64,000 bases of DNA, taken from NCBI GenBank assembly GCA_002506825.1, contig DAYH01000024.1, positions 1,591-65,590 of the forward strand, written 5' to 3'. The DNA is from Euryarchaeota archaeon UBA103 (GTDB lineage: Archaea; Thermoplasmatota; Poseidoniia; Poseidoniales; Thalassarchaeaceae). The position numbers and the translations under genes were made by a program. The notes under the pieces are model-generated. The model was not told where the DNA came from. It searched no databases and was given only the letters and a program-made list of their open reading frames with translations. This document shows, piece by piece, positions 17,394 to 27,150 of the stretch; the first letter of the stretch is position 1; each line of letters begins with the position of its first letter.

Positions 17394-20054
17394 TCATTCC
17401 GCCTTATCTTCCCTATTGAGGTTAATGCCCATTCTCTTTGATGTCTGTTTGACGGTACCTATTGGCATCTCTCCTCCTCTCTCTAATGCTGAAAGAGAAG
17501 CAATAATGATACTCTGGGTGTCTATCTCGAAGAATCTTCTGAGATTCTCCCTTGTATCGGAACGACCGAATCCATCGGTCCCCAAAACGGTATAGGTCCC
17601 TCCTACCCATCTCTGTATCATCTCAGGAACTGCGGCTATGTAGTCCGAGACGGCAATGGTAGGAATATCGTCACCAAAACATTCTGAAACATATGGTGAA
17701 ACTTGTTCCTGAGGATTTAGTCTGTTATGCCTCTCTGAATCTAATCCCTCTCGACGAAGCTCCCCATATGATGTTACAGACCAAACTTCAGAGGACACTC
17801 CATGCTCAGATTGCAATTGAGTTGCGGCTTCACGGGCGTACTGCAATATTGGCCCCGAACCCAGTATTCTGATTTGTGAAGGAGATTCGGCTTCTGACTC
17901 CTGTACCTTGTAAGCGCCCTTAATGATACCATAATCTGCACCCTCGGGCTTCGGTAGTTGTTGCTGATTCTCATTATACAGCATGACATAATGTATTACG
18001 TCCATGTTATCCCTCCACATCTCATTGATTCCATGACGGATAATTGTCGCAAGCTCGTATGCATAGGCGGGATCCCATGCACGACAGGCTGGGACAGCTG
18101 AAGCCATCAGTAGGCTATGGCCATCTTGGTGCTGTAAGCCCTCCCCGTTCAGAGTGGTCCTGCCCGCAGTAGCACCCATCAAGAATCCTCTAGCTCGTGA
18201 GTCCGCCGCGGCCCATACTTGGTCTGCAGTCCTCTGAAATCCGAACATGGAGTAGAATGTATAGAAGGGAAGAGTGGGGGATGACGAGTGGGAGTAAGAT
18301 GTCGCCGCTGCGGTCCATGTGGCCATAGAAGTAGCCTCAGCGATGCCTTCCTGAATTATCTGCCCTGACTCTGACTCCTTGTAATTCATGAGCATCTTAT
18401 GGTCTACTGGAGTGTAGTTCTGACCGACCTGTGAGAAAATACCAAACTCACTGAATAGTGGATCCATTCCAAACGTCCTACCCTCGTCTGGGATAATAGG
18501 TACTACTCGAGGACCGACCTCAGACTTCAGTAGTTTTCTAAGGAGCCTGACGAAGACCATAGTAGTAGAGACCAGCTGTCCTTCTCTAGTCCCTTCATCA
18601 AACTCCGAGAAGGTGGATTCCTCTGGGACTTGAATGTCTACGAGGGGGGATAATCTGGATGGGAGGTATCCACCTAGTTCCTCTCTTCTAGTTCTGATAT
18701 ACTTGATTTCATCTGATTCATCTCCTGGATGATAGAGGGGGTTTTCTTCCAGCGATTCGTCATCTATTGGTAATTCAAGAGAGTCCCTATATGCCATTAG
18801 GTCTTGTAGAGTCATCTTCTTTTTCTGATGTGTAGAGTTTCTGCCCTCGAAAGAGTCAATTCCCCATCCTTTAACAGTATGTGATAGGATAACTGCCGGC
18901 CCTTCAGCGGCCTCAGCAGATTTGTAGGCGGCGTAGACCTTTCGGGGATCGTGTCCCCCTCTGCGCATGTTCTCTATCTCATCATCGGATAGAGCGTCGC
19001 CCAAGGACGAAAGATGGTCATTACCAGAGAAGAATTCTTTTCTGAATTCTGAAGGTTGGAGAGTACTCATTCTCTGCCAGTCACCATCATTTATCCCCTC
19101 AATCCTAGCTAAGACAACACCCATTGAATCTTCATTCATGATTCGGTCCCATCCTGATGACCAGAGAACCTTGATTACAGTCCAACCCGCTCCTCGGTAT
19201 AGTCCCTCTAGTTCTTGGATAATTTTCGAGTTGCCACGGACGGGCCCGTCTAATCTTTGAAGATTACAATTTACTACTACTATCAGATTATCCAGATTTT
19301 CACGACCGGCTATCGCAATAGACGCAATAGATTCTGGCTCATCCATTTCCCCATCTCCAAGGAAGGCGAATACTCGACTTTGAGACGTATCTGCAAGGCC
19401 CCTCTGATGGAGATATTTCCAGAACCTTGCCTGCATAACAGCTGCGAGTGGCCCTAATCCCATCGATACAGTCGTATATTCCCAGAATTCTGGCATCAGC
19501 CTCGGATGTGGATATGAGGAAAGCCCATCTTTGAATGCCTCCTGTCTGAAGTTAATCATCTGCTCACGAGAAATCCTGCCCTCAAGGAAAGCTCGAGCAT
19601 ATATCCCGGGACTCCCGTGACCCTGGATGTAAATTGCATCCCCTATCCCGTTGGAGTCTTTTCCTCTGAATATATGGTTAAATCCAACCTCATATAGTGT
19701 TGAGCTAGATGCATATGTTGAGATGTGCCCTCCAATTCCATCTACTCTCCTATTAGTGTCCGAAACAACGACAGCGGCATTCCAGAGTATTGAATTCTGA
19801 ATCTTCTCTTCTAACTCCAAGTCACCGGGGTATGGCGGTTGTTGATCCAATGAGATAGAATTCAGATAGGGGGTTCTGGATGGTGGCCTGATAGGTATCG
19901 AGAGATCGGACGCCTCTATCATCAGTTCATGAAGTAGCATACGTGCTCTTTCAACACCATGAGACTCTACTACTGATCTAATCGACTCTAGCCATTCATC
20001 TGTCTCCTCGGGATCAATGTCAGGGAGGCGTTGGCGTGGTTTCGGACCTGACAT
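17394..20054 (-). CDS. aceE: Pyruvate dehydrogenase E1, homodimeric (AceE) type
   Basis: E1 decarboxylates pyruvate on thiamine diphosphate and transfers the acetyl group to lipoyl-E2. The 886-residue length and architecture match the single-chain E1 of proteobacteria and actinobacteria, not the alpha/beta form. Motifs seen: GHISTYASSSTLYEVGFNHIF near residue 109, the ThDP motif GDGEMDEPE at 233-241 ending with NCNLQ near 265, and the conserved RTTLNGEGLQHQDGHS region in the pyrimidine domain. No E2 or E3 gene is visible in the window, so the rest of the complex is elsewhere. A bacterial origin is likely. It is the only gene between the MBL hydrolase and the acetyltransferase. Confidence 0.95.
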   Translation of the reverse strand: MSGPKPRQRLPDIDPEETDEWLESIRSVVESHGVERARMLLHELMIEASDLSIPIRPPSRTPYLNSISLDQQPPYPGDLELEEKIQNSILWNAAVVVSDTNRRVDGIGGHISTYASSSTLYEVGFNHIFRGKDSNGIGDAIYIQGHGSPGIYARAFLEGRISREQMINFRQEAFKDGLSSYPHPRLMPEFWEYTTVSMGLGPLAAVMQARFWKYLHQRGLADTSQSRVFAFLGDGEMDEPESIASIAIAGRENLDNLIVVVNCNLQRLDGPVRGNSKIIQELEGLYRGAGWTVIKVLWSSGWDRIMNEDSMGVVLARIEGINDGDWQRMSTLQPSEFRKEFFSGNDHLSSLGDALSDDEIENMRRGGHDPRKVYAAYKSAEAAEGPAVILSHTVKGWGIDSFEGRNSTHQKKKMTLQDLMAYRDSLELPIDDESLEENPLYHPGDESDEIKYIRTRREELGGYLPSRLSPLVDIQVPEESTFSEFDEGTREGQLVSTTMVFVRLLRKLLKSEVGPRVVPIIPDEGRTFGMDPLFSEFGIFSQVGQNYTPVDHKMLMNYKESESGQIIQEGIAEATSMATWTAAATSYSHSSSPTLPFYTFYSMFGFQRTADQVWAAADSRARGFLMGATAGRTTLNGEGLQHQDGHSLLMASAVPACRAWDPAYAYELATIIRHGINEMWRDNMDVIHYVMLYNENQQQLPKPEGADYGIIKGAYKVQESEAESPSQIRILGSGPILQYAREAATQLQSEHGVSSEVWSVTSYGELRREGLDSERHNRLNPQEQVSPYVSECFGDDIPTIAVSDYIAAVPEMIQRWVGGTYTVLGTDGFGRSDTRENLRRFFEIDTQSIIIASLSALERGGEMPIGTVKQTSKRMGINLNREDKAE

Positions 20055-20124
20055 ACTATCACCTGCCCCTATGGGGCAGACTTGCGACCACTAGTTGTTT
20101 ATTCAATGTTCGATAGTAACGTGT

Positions 20125-20706
20125 TCAGTTTGTGGGTCCTTTGGGACCTACAGTGACAACGTGACACTCATGAATAGTACGAACTCCTGCTACGGTAATT
20201 GATGAGTCTCCTTCGATACATCTCCTCCCTTCCCAGTTTCTAACAACCTTTGCTACTGTACTTCTTCCCGCCTTATTGAGAGGGTCGACCTTGAGCTCTA
20301 CTGAGATCTCTTCAACCTCTCCCATCCAACTTAATACAGCTTCAATAGATCTACTAGCGATACCATGGTTTTGCTCAGAGCTTCTGACCCAGTAGCCCAG
20401 ATTCCAAGATGCTTGTCCTGATCTGGTGACACGGTCGAATCCTATTAGTCCGAGTATTGCATTGTCCCATGGCCTAATCATTATCCAATGATGTAATAAT
20501 CCTGCCCTCCCCATTCTCTCCGTTTCTGATAGAAATTCAGATATTTGCTCTTTTAGATTGGCATCGGGATTGATCCATGGCATAGCCCTATTGACTTCCG
20601 GCCAAGTCTCCTCAAATGCCTCGATTAGCTCCTTGGATCTAAGATTGGATGCTGGCCTGAGGACTAGTTCCTCGTTAACTCTGATTGAGCTAGTCGCACG
20701 CCTCAT
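20125..20706 (-). CDS. GNAT-family N-acetyltransferase (RimJ/RimL-like)
   Basis: The 193-residue protein follows the RimL-type GNAT pattern: an N-terminal LVLRPASNLRSKELIEAFEET, central strand WIMIRPWDNAILGLIGFDRV, WNLGYWVRSSEQNHGIASRSIEAVLSW covering the acetyl-CoA pyrophosphate loop, and ISVELKVDPLNKAGRSTVAKV. The usual Q/R-x-x-G-x-G/A loop reads NHGIAS, which is acceptable. RimL-like enzymes acetylate protein N-termini or small amines; the substrate here is unknown. Confidence 0.8.
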   Translation of the reverse strand: MRRATSSIRVNEELVLRPASNLRSKELIEAFEETWPEVNRAMPWINPDANLKEQISEFLSETERMGRAGLLHHWIMIRPWDNAILGLIGFDRVTRSGQASWNLGYWVRSSEQNHGIASRSIEAVLSWMGEVEEISVELKVDPLNKAGRSTVAKVVRNWEGRRCIEGDSSITVAGVRTIHECHVVTVGPKGPTN

Positions 20707-20751
20707 GGTATATGCGAAAAGGGCCTATCGCATCATCTCTGCGGAAACTAG

Positions 20752-21822
20752 TCAGGGCCTCAATTTTGCTTTGGCGCTTGAAACTGCATCGTCTTCAGGA
20801 TAAGTCCTGATGGCCGCTTCCAGCAATCTGTCTACTGCCTGGGCCCTGCCCATTCTTTGTAGTAGCGCACCTATAGGATAGACTAGTTTTGTTCTATCGC
20901 CGAGATGAGGGCCTACCTCGTCTAGAATTACTGTCGCCTGGGCAATGTTCTTCGATTTCGCCGCTTCCATGGCAGACTTTACCTTCTGAGCTACATCTCT
21001 GCCAGACCATTCTTCTTGTTGTGCCCAAGGCCAAATATTCTCTATCTTCGATTCAAGAACAGGTGTAGATTTGATCATTGACAAATCGGGAGGAGGGGGT
21101 ATGGGCATAGGCTCTTGATCATCGTCAACAACTGGTGGCTCAATTTTCACTTCTCTCTGAGGAGGGAGATCTATTGGAGGGCTGGGCAGTATCTCTGGGC
21201 TCTGGTCTTCCTCCTCATCCTCAAAGTCATCCTCAGGAGTGGTCTCTAAAACTAGTTCTTCTTTCTCTATTTCTAGAGATTCTGAAATTTCTTCTGCTTG
21301 TACGATTCCTACATCCACAGGCGTTTCAGAAGTAGGTTTAATCAGGTCTACTTGTTGTTTGGGGATCTCTTCCAATTTCTCTTCTTCGGCTTCTGGAACT
21401 TCAAATTTCGTAACGAATTCAGGAGCATCGTCAGGGGTTAGTTCGTAATCTTCTGGTTCTTCCTCATCTACTGGGTCAGGAGTATCAACAGTGAATGCGA
21501 AACTGGGTTTCTGCTTGGTAACTACTGAGTCATCACTCCCGTACTGTTTGACATCGATTGTTACATCGTCCATGGTGAATGTGGTTTTGGACCAATCGAC
21601 TATGTCTTCTTCTTCGTCCTCCTCAAAATCAGAGAGTAGTTCGTCGAAGAGTTCTGTTGCCTCTTCCTTGTTGACGTTGCTTCCTTGTTGGTGAGACGCC
21701 ATTTTCAGCTGATAAGAGCATCTGGAACATATTTCAGCATCTTCAAGATTCTTCTCTTGGCATAGGGGACATTCAATAGTTTTCTCTTCCTGCTTTCGAT
21801 TAAATTTGAATCTGTCAAACAC
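20752..21822 (-). CDS. Zinc-ribbon protein with long acidic linker and TPR-like C-terminus
   Basis: The 356-residue protein begins with a zinc ribbon (CPLC near residue 19 and CSRC near 33), continues through about 200 acidic, Pro-rich, low-complexity residues, and ends in a helical domain (residues ~265-356, VAQKVKSAMEAAKSKNIAQATVILDEVG and AVDRLLEAAIRTYPEDDA) resembling tetratricopeptide repeats. No catalytic motif is visible. This architecture suggests an adaptor or scaffold. It is divergent from the UPF1-like helicase gene, with 136 bp between. Confidence 0.6.
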   Translation of the reverse strand: MFDRFKFNRKQEEKTIECPLCQEKNLEDAEICSRCSYQLKMASHQQGSNVNKEEATELFDELLSDFEEDEEEDIVDWSKTTFTMDDVTIDVKQYGSDDSVVTKQKPSFAFTVDTPDPVDEEEPEDYELTPDDAPEFVTKFEVPEAEEEKLEEIPKQQVDLIKPTSETPVDVGIVQAEEISESLEIEKEELVLETTPEDDFEDEEEDQSPEILPSPPIDLPPQREVKIEPPVVDDDQEPMPIPPPPDLSMIKSTPVLESKIENIWPWAQQEEWSGRDVAQKVKSAMEAAKSKNIAQATVILDEVGPHLGDRTKLVYPIGALLQRMGRAQAVDRLLEAAIRTYPEDDAVSSAKAKLRP

Positions 21823-21958
21823 TTTCGCATCCCCCCCCTAATCTCCATTCCCCTAAACTCATCGTATAATCCTCACGGGGATATGAGCGATAATGCTCAA
21901 GGTGATTTTATGATTAATCTCCGGTAATAGTGATGAGGTGTCCGTACTACGGAGGCAC

Positions 21959-23887
21959 ATGGAAGGAGATTCTGAAGGCCGTCGTGGTCGCTTCAAAAGA
22001 AGTCAGGATCACCATGAGTTGTATCAAAAACTAATTCGTTGGGAGCTTGATGATGAGCTATCTGCTACTGAGAAGAGGCTCCGAGACTGGTCTAGAGAAA
22101 GGCTTGTTTCCAATGGATTGGCACTATTTGACTTGATTGCGAAACCAGATGGCTGGCTTTTCGATCGCAGAATAGTCAAGCTGGGACGAAGAGGCAGGTC
22201 TGATCTCGGGCAACATAGATTTAGACAGGGCGACATAGTCATGCTGAGCAGAGGAGATCCTCTTTTGGAGAAGCCTATTGAGGCCATAGTTAGTGACCGG
22301 AGGAGAGATTCAATCAGAGTGGTACTAAACGAGCTCCCTTCTGACCTCAGGAAGGACACATGGAGAATGGACAGGGGTGCCAATCGAATAGCCTATGATA
22401 GGATGAGGGATTCTCTGAATTCGATCTTCCAGGAAGAAGGAGGGGTTCCCCTGAGAGACCTTATTCTGGGGACTGTGCACGATCCTGTCGGTACTTCTTC
22501 GCTGCCGCCCCAGCTAGGGGGGGCTAGAGGAAGGAGCTTCGTCTTGGATAGCTCAATGAATAAGCCACAGCGGGAGGCCGCTCTAGCGGCGATCCAACAG
22601 AGGCTGACCCTTATACAGGGCCCACCAGGAACCGGAAAGACACATACTGCTGTGAGGATTATTGAGGCGTGGTCACAACAGGATCTAGGAACCATCTTAG
22701 CCGTTGCTGATTCAAACGTGGCAGTAGATAATTTGCTGGAGGGTTTGCTACAACTGGGAGTGAGGGCGGTGAGGCTAGGTCAGCCGGTTAAAGTTAGAGA
22801 GGGGCTGAGAGAGGCAACTATGGATGCTTTGATGGAGAAGCACCCCCTAAGGAAAGACCTCATTGATCATCTCGAGCTGAATGAGAAGCTAGGACGTAAG
22901 ATCAAGGGTATGAGAGGAGGCAAAGAGAAAGGCCTCGCCCACAGAGATCTAAGCAGGGGGTGGAAGGAAGTTAGGCGAATAGAGGGGCAGATGAGAGACG
23001 ATATTTTGGACAGAGCACAGGTTCTTTGCTGCACTTGCATAGGGTCTGGGCACGAGCTCTTGGATGGTAGAAGATTTAGTCAGGTTCTAGTTGATGAGGC
23101 AACTCAAGCCACAGAGCCGTCTACTCTGGTCCCAATTGTCAGGGGAGCCAGGCAAGTTGTGCTTGTTGGGGATCACAGGCAACTTTCTCCCACTGTAATA
23201 TCCAGAAGAGCTGAAGATGGCGGATTGGCTAAATCACTGTTCGAGAGAATCATGGAAATGGGGGTTATCCCCCACTTGTTGACAAAACAATACAGGATGC
23301 ATCCCGGAATATCCGAATTCCCGAACCAGATGTTCTACTCGGGAAGACTGGAAGATGGAGTAGATGAGTCTGAAAGGAAAGCTCCTGCTGGGGTATTATG
23401 GCCCGATTGGGATAGGCCAATTGCTTTCCTACCCGTTGAGGGAGGAGAGGTAGCTGGACCCGATGGAGCTTCCAAGGAGAATAGGGCTGAGGCTTCATGG
23501 GTAGCAAAGATTGTCGAGGATTTGGTTACCGCCGGAGAAATAGGACAGGATCAAATTGGAATCATAACTCCTTATGCCGCCCAAGTGAGGGCCATTCGTG
23601 ATGTTCTTCCTGAGTCCCTGACAGAATTAGAGGTAAAAACTGTTGATGGATATCAAGGAAGGGAGAAGGAGGTCATAATATTCTCATGTGTCAGATCTAA
23701 CTCAGAAGGGAATGTAGGGTTCCTATCTGATCCAAGAAGATTGAATGTGGCTCTTACTAGAGCCAAGAGGGGTTTAGTAGTGATTGGAGACCCATCAACT
23801 CTCAGGCATGATGAGAATTGGGCCTCGTGGATTGAACATGCTAGAAAACACAACCTTGAGGCGTGGCACATCATCGGAATGGCTTGA
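21959..23887 (+). CDS. Superfamily 1 helicase, UPF1/IGHMBP2 type
   Basis: The 642-residue protein has an N-terminal OB/stalk-like domain and a two-lobed SF1B helicase core. Motifs: IQGPPGTGKTHTA (Walker A, about residues 220-232), LVDEATQATEP (Walker B, DEAT), GDHRQLSP (motif III), KQYRMHPGISEFPNQMFY (motif IV region), VDGYQGREKEVIIFS (motif V) and RRLNVALTRAKRGL (motif VI). UPF1-like helicases move 5' to 3' on RNA or DNA; in archaea the role is unknown. Start candidates are GTG 21938 and ATG 21959 (GGAGG three bases upstream, rather close). It begins a run with RDD, YrdC and MetAP genes on the same strand. Confidence 0.9.
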   Translation: MEGDSEGRRGRFKRSQDHHELYQKLIRWELDDELSATEKRLRDWSRERLVSNGLALFDLIAKPDGWLFDRRIVKLGRRGRSDLGQHRFRQGDIVMLSRGDPLLEKPIEAIVSDRRRDSIRVVLNELPSDLRKDTWRMDRGANRIAYDRMRDSLNSIFQEEGGVPLRDLILGTVHDPVGTSSLPPQLGGARGRSFVLDSSMNKPQREAALAAIQQRLTLIQGPPGTGKTHTAVRIIEAWSQQDLGTILAVADSNVAVDNLLEGLLQLGVRAVRLGQPVKVREGLREATMDALMEKHPLRKDLIDHLELNEKLGRKIKGMRGGKEKGLAHRDLSRGWKEVRRIEGQMRDDILDRAQVLCCTCIGSGHELLDGRRFSQVLVDEATQATEPSTLVPIVRGARQVVLVGDHRQLSPTVISRRAEDGGLAKSLFERIMEMGVIPHLLTKQYRMHPGISEFPNQMFYSGRLEDGVDESERKAPAGVLWPDWDRPIAFLPVEGGEVAGPDGASKENRAEASWVAKIVEDLVTAGEIGQDQIGIITPYAAQVRAIRDVLPESLTELEVKTVDGYQGREKEVIIFSCVRSNSEGNVGFLSDPRRLNVALTRAKRGLVVIGDPSTLRHDENWASWIEHARKHNLEAWHIIGMA

Positions 23888-23896
23888 GGGAGTACA

Positions 23897-24472
23897 ATGG
23901 CAGACCATGATTCACCTATTTCGCTTTCACCTTCGGGCGGCTCATTAGCTAGAGTGATTGTGGCTGAGCAGAGCTCTGATCATTGGAAAATACCTGAAGG
24001 TACTGTCTTAGCTTCAGCCACAAGGAGAGGTACTGCTTTCGCAATTGATGTCGTTATTGTGACGACTGTTCTGATGCTTGTAACAAGGTTCCAACTGATG
24101 AACGTCTGGAACCTTAAAACCTGGGAAGTCTCTACACATCACTCTCTTGCTTACACTTTCATCCTAATGGCTTCCCATTGGCTTTACTGGAGGTTGACGG
24201 GGATTAGATTTTCGAGATCCCTTGGTCAGAGATCGATGGGGCTAGCTGTATTGGTTGATGATGGAAGTGAAATGACCAGTGAGATGTGGGATCGTAGAGC
24301 TTTCAGAAAGTTGGTATACCTAATTCCAGTGATTAATTTGATTGTTGGATCATATGAGGTGGCTAGGATTTTCCAAAGACATACGCATCAAACTAATATC
24401 GATCTAAGCATTGGTTCGATTGTTGCACAGGCAGATTCTCTGCCTCCTGCCAATAGGCGACATATCAGGTAG
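23897..24472 (+). CDS. RDD-family membrane protein
   Basis: The 191-residue protein has the RDD hallmarks: an Arg-Gly-Ala/Thr motif before the first helix (ATRRGTAFAIDVVIV, with the Arg and Asp), a second helix (AYTFILMASHWLYWRLTG), the SLGQRSMGLAVLVDDG motif, and a third helix (LVYLIPVINLIVGS). RDD proteins are small polytopic proteins, some with ion-exchange activity; the role here is unknown. It starts ten bases after the helicase stop and ends six bases before yrdC, so is in one operon. Confidence 0.8.
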   Translation: MADHDSPISLSPSGGSLARVIVAEQSSDHWKIPEGTVLASATRRGTAFAIDVVIVTTVLMLVTRFQLMNVWNLKTWEVSTHHSLAYTFILMASHWLYWRLTGIRFSRSLGQRSMGLAVLVDDGSEMTSEMWDRRAFRKLVYLIPVINLIVGSYEVARIFQRHTHQTNIDLSIGSIVAQADSLPPANRRHIR

Positions 24473-24477
24473 ATGTC

Positions 24478-25080
24478 ATGGAAAATGCTGTTTCTAGTCT
24501 TAAGGAAGGGATGTGTGTTGTTTATCCAACATCCACACAACCCGCGCTGGGTTGCTTACCAAACGGTGACTCCCTAGATCTTCTTTACTCGCTGAAAAGG
24601 AGGGAGAGGAGCCAACCAGTAAGCCTAGGGGTAGCTAATCTTGAACAAGCGGCTACAATCGCACACATTCCAGATGATGTTGCGGCTTTGATAGAACATT
24701 TTCCAACTGGGTCGATCACAGTGGTACTAGATTCAAAGTATCAACTTGATGAAAGGCTAGGAGGAGCTAGGGTCGCATTGAGGGTGGTGTCTCACCATGC
24801 GGCGATTAAGCTAATCGAGGAAGTAGGGCCGGTTACGGCCACCAGCGCAAATATATCTGGGAGTCCTCCTGAGAGTAATCCAGTGATGGCGGCGCTTTCA
24901 CTTTCGACTGATGGTTCCAATATACCATTCGTTAGAGGCGTCTGTGGGGGTGGTGTACCCAGTACCTTGATATCTTGGCAATCCTCCACTCGCTCACCCG
25001 ATACTACAGGAACCAAGGTGCTGAGAGAAGGTTTAGTGACAAAATTGGAGGTTTTTGATTGGTTGAAGAGTCGGATTTGA
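24478..25080 (+). CDS. Threonylcarbamoyl-AMP synthase (Sua5/YrdC family)
   Basis: YrdC makes threonylcarbamoyl-AMP from threonine, bicarbonate and ATP, the first step of t6A37 tRNA modification, completed by KEOPS. The 200-residue protein shows VVYPTSTQPALGC (variant of YPTDTVYGLG), LKRRERSQPVSLGV (KxR..P), GSITVVLDSK, RVALRVVSHH, and VTATSANISG (the SAN motif). Some positions differ from the canonical family, so specificity is slightly less certain. A Pcc1-like KEOPS subunit is at 49113. Its 3' end overlaps the MetAP reading frame by 22 bases. Confidence 0.85.
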   Translation: MENAVSSLKEGMCVVYPTSTQPALGCLPNGDSLDLLYSLKRRERSQPVSLGVANLEQAATIAHIPDDVAALIEHFPTGSITVVLDSKYQLDERLGGARVALRVVSHHAAIKLIEEVGPVTATSANISGSPPESNPVMAALSLSTDGSNIPFVRGVCGGGVPSTLISWQSSTRSPDTTGTKVLREGLVTKLEVFDWLKSRI

Positions 25081-26072
25081 AGCAGTGGAGGGACGCTGGT
25101 CACGTGGCTCGGAGGACCCTAGAGGGAATCAAAGGAGAGATAGTTGCCGGTAAAGGATGGAATGATGTTATTGACTCTGCTGAGAGGTTCATACGCAGAC
25201 ACGGGGGACAAGCCGCTTTCCCTGTGACAATATCAGTAAATGATATGGCTGCTCACTATACCACTAACTCACAGCTAAGTCCTCCTGAAGGATGGGAAAG
25301 GGATCTGGTGTTTGAAAAGGGAGATTTGGTAAAGCTTGATGTTGGTGTCCATATCAAAGGAGCCCTAGGTGACAATGCGATGACCTTGGAAGTCGGCAAT
25401 GGCGGTAATCATACTGATCAGATTAAAGCCGCAAAAGACGCTCGGGACGCCGCTGTAGAGAAAATGCACCCAGGGACCCCTTGGCATCTGGTGGGCGCCG
25501 CGGCCGAACAGGTTGCAAAGGATGCTGGATTCTTGCCAATTTCCAATTTATGTGGGCATAAGATGGAGAGATGGAGCCTTCATGACGGGGTTTCAATTCC
25601 GATGTATGCGTGTGGTGCCAATAATCCTGGATTCAAGGGCTCAGTAGAGAAGGGAGGAGTGTACGCGGTTGAACCATTCAACACCACTGGAAAGAGTGGA
25701 TTGGTAGAGAATGTGAATCCGCATAATTCGTCTAATATACTCAGAGTAACCGGGAATGTGAATATTAGAAAAGCTCTGGCGAAGAAGAAGCTCAAACCTC
25801 TGGGAGCAAGACTAGCACACTATATCGAAGAGAGGTACAGTACTCTTCCATTCGCTGAAAGGTGGGCGTTCCCACTACTGGAGAAGCCGTTCCCCGAGGA
25901 GGACGAGGAATCCCTCAAGAGAAAGTGGGGGCAGTTAGTGAAGAAGCTGACTTCGATTAGATTCTTGGAGGTCTATTCAGCATTGCGTGATCAAGATGGA
26001 GGCAATGTTGGTCAGTTTGAACACACCGTTTACGTTGCTGAGGGCGGACCTGAGATACTTTCTGTATCTTAA
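25059..26072 (+). CDS. map: Methionine aminopeptidase, type II
   Basis: This cytosolic metalloprotease removes the initiator methionine from nascent chains. The 337-residue sequence has the five metal ligands in context: KLDVGVHIKGALGDNAMT (two Asp), LCGHKMERWSLHDG (His), YAVEPFNTTG (Glu) and the terminal GGNVGQFEHTVYV (Glu). The ~60-residue insert before the last ligand marks the type II form of archaea and eukaryotes. The start shown is TTG at 25059; the first in-frame ATG is too far in. Overlap with yrdC implies coupling. Confidence 0.95.
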   Translation: MVEESDLKQWRDAGHVARRTLEGIKGEIVAGKGWNDVIDSAERFIRRHGGQAAFPVTISVNDMAAHYTTNSQLSPPEGWERDLVFEKGDLVKLDVGVHIKGALGDNAMTLEVGNGGNHTDQIKAAKDARDAAVEKMHPGTPWHLVGAAAEQVAKDAGFLPISNLCGHKMERWSLHDGVSIPMYACGANNPGFKGSVEKGGVYAVEPFNTTGKSGLVENVNPHNSSNILRVTGNVNIRKALAKKKLKPLGARLAHYIEERYSTLPFAERWAFPLLEKPFPEEDEESLKRKWGQLVKKLTSIRFLEVYSALRDQDGGNVGQFEHTVYVAEGGPEILSVS

Positions 26073-26220
26073 TTTGACGAAAAACGTCTGAATCGTCACT
26101 TTTTCCAACTATCACTGACAACGATTATCTATCCCCTACCTCCAGTGCTACATGTACGGGGCCGATTGGTTCTCGCTGAGTGCATCCCATCCCTTCGCAA
26201 TTATCTCTCGCCCTGTACAC

Positions 26221-27150
26221 CTAAACAGATTCAGGCTTAGCCTTAGCATCTCCAGACATTGTGACTGCGATTATAGAGATGAAGATTAGAACCATTCCTG
26301 CCGACTGCTGTGTGGAAGGAGATTCATCAAGAAGAAAAATACCCCAAATTATTGTTAATACTGGTTGGATAAGTACTGCGAAAGAAGTGTGTGCCCCGGG
26401 AAGTCTGGGGAGTGCATACGTGATTGCTATCCAGCCTGCAACTTGGCAGGAAAAGGCTAGCAATAGAAGCCATGCATGACTTGGCCAAGTTATCTCGAAG
26501 CTTATCTGTTGTACCCCTATAGATTCCAATGGCATCAGCCCTAGGAATAGAAGTCCTATGGTGGCACCGAGAGTAGCATCCAGCTGAGCATTAGCGGCGG
26601 GGGCCATCTGTCTATTGGAATACCTGTAAACAATCAGAAATGATGAGTAGAAGATTGCGGCGAAGACCGCAGCAATTACCCCTCTTGTCGGATCCTCCCC
26701 ATAGGGCTCTCCGTCCCATATTCCTGAGATAAGCGCAAGTCCAACTACAACAACAGGTAATGATACAAGAATGGAACGATTGGGACGTTCCCCCAGGAGC
26801 TTCCAACTTACTAGTGTCACAATAATGACTTGCGAGTTTCCAACTAGGGTAGCGATTCCCGTCCCTACATAGTCTATGGCGCTATGATATGCCAGGAAGT
26901 CAAATGCTATAATTATGCCAGCCAAGAAAGTGAGTCTCCTTGATCGGGTATCACGGGTCTCCACCTTTCTGGATAAATATACAATCAAAAAAAGTAATGG
27001 TACAGCATATGCCATTCGAAAGAACGCGCCGGTAGCGGGGTTGGTTTCTGATAATTTGTATAGAAGTGGGGCGAAAGAAATGGCCCCGGCGCCTGCTAAT
27101 GCTATGAGCATCGTACGACGGTCTTCGGTCAGCGGAGTGTGGGCGCTCAC
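26221..27150 (-). CDS. EamA/DMT-superfamily transporter
   Basis: The 309-residue protein has about ten transmembrane helices in two repeated five-helix EamA units (first unit ~16-150, with TNPATGAFFRMAYAVPLL; second unit ~163-300, with LLLAFSCQVAGWIAITYALPRLPG and LLDESPSTQQSAGMVLIF). Such proteins export or import metabolites such as amino acids, nucleotides or sugars; substrate is not predictable. It overlaps the start of its own upstream neighbour, the glutaredoxin gene, by four bases. Confidence 0.88.
   Translation of the reverse strand: MSAHTPLTEDRRTMLIALAGAGAISFAPLLYKLSETNPATGAFFRMAYAVPLLFLIVYLSRKVETRDTRSRRLTFLAGIIIAFDFLAYHSAIDYVGTGIATLVGNSQVIIVTLVSWKLLGERPNRSILVSLPVVVVGLALISGIWDGEPYGEDPTRGVIAAVFAAIFYSSFLIVYRYSNRQMAPAANAQLDATLGATIGLLFLGLMPLESIGVQQISFEITWPSHAWLLLLAFSCQVAGWIAITYALPRLPGAHTSFAVLIQPVLTIIWGIFLLDESPSTQQSAGMVLIFISIIAVTMSGDAKAKPESV

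Noticed and set aside
26073..26220. tRNA or small RNA in the 148-bp convergent gap
   Set aside because: No cloverleaf-like arms or TTCGA T-loop pattern could be found; it looks like ordinary convergent 3' sequence.
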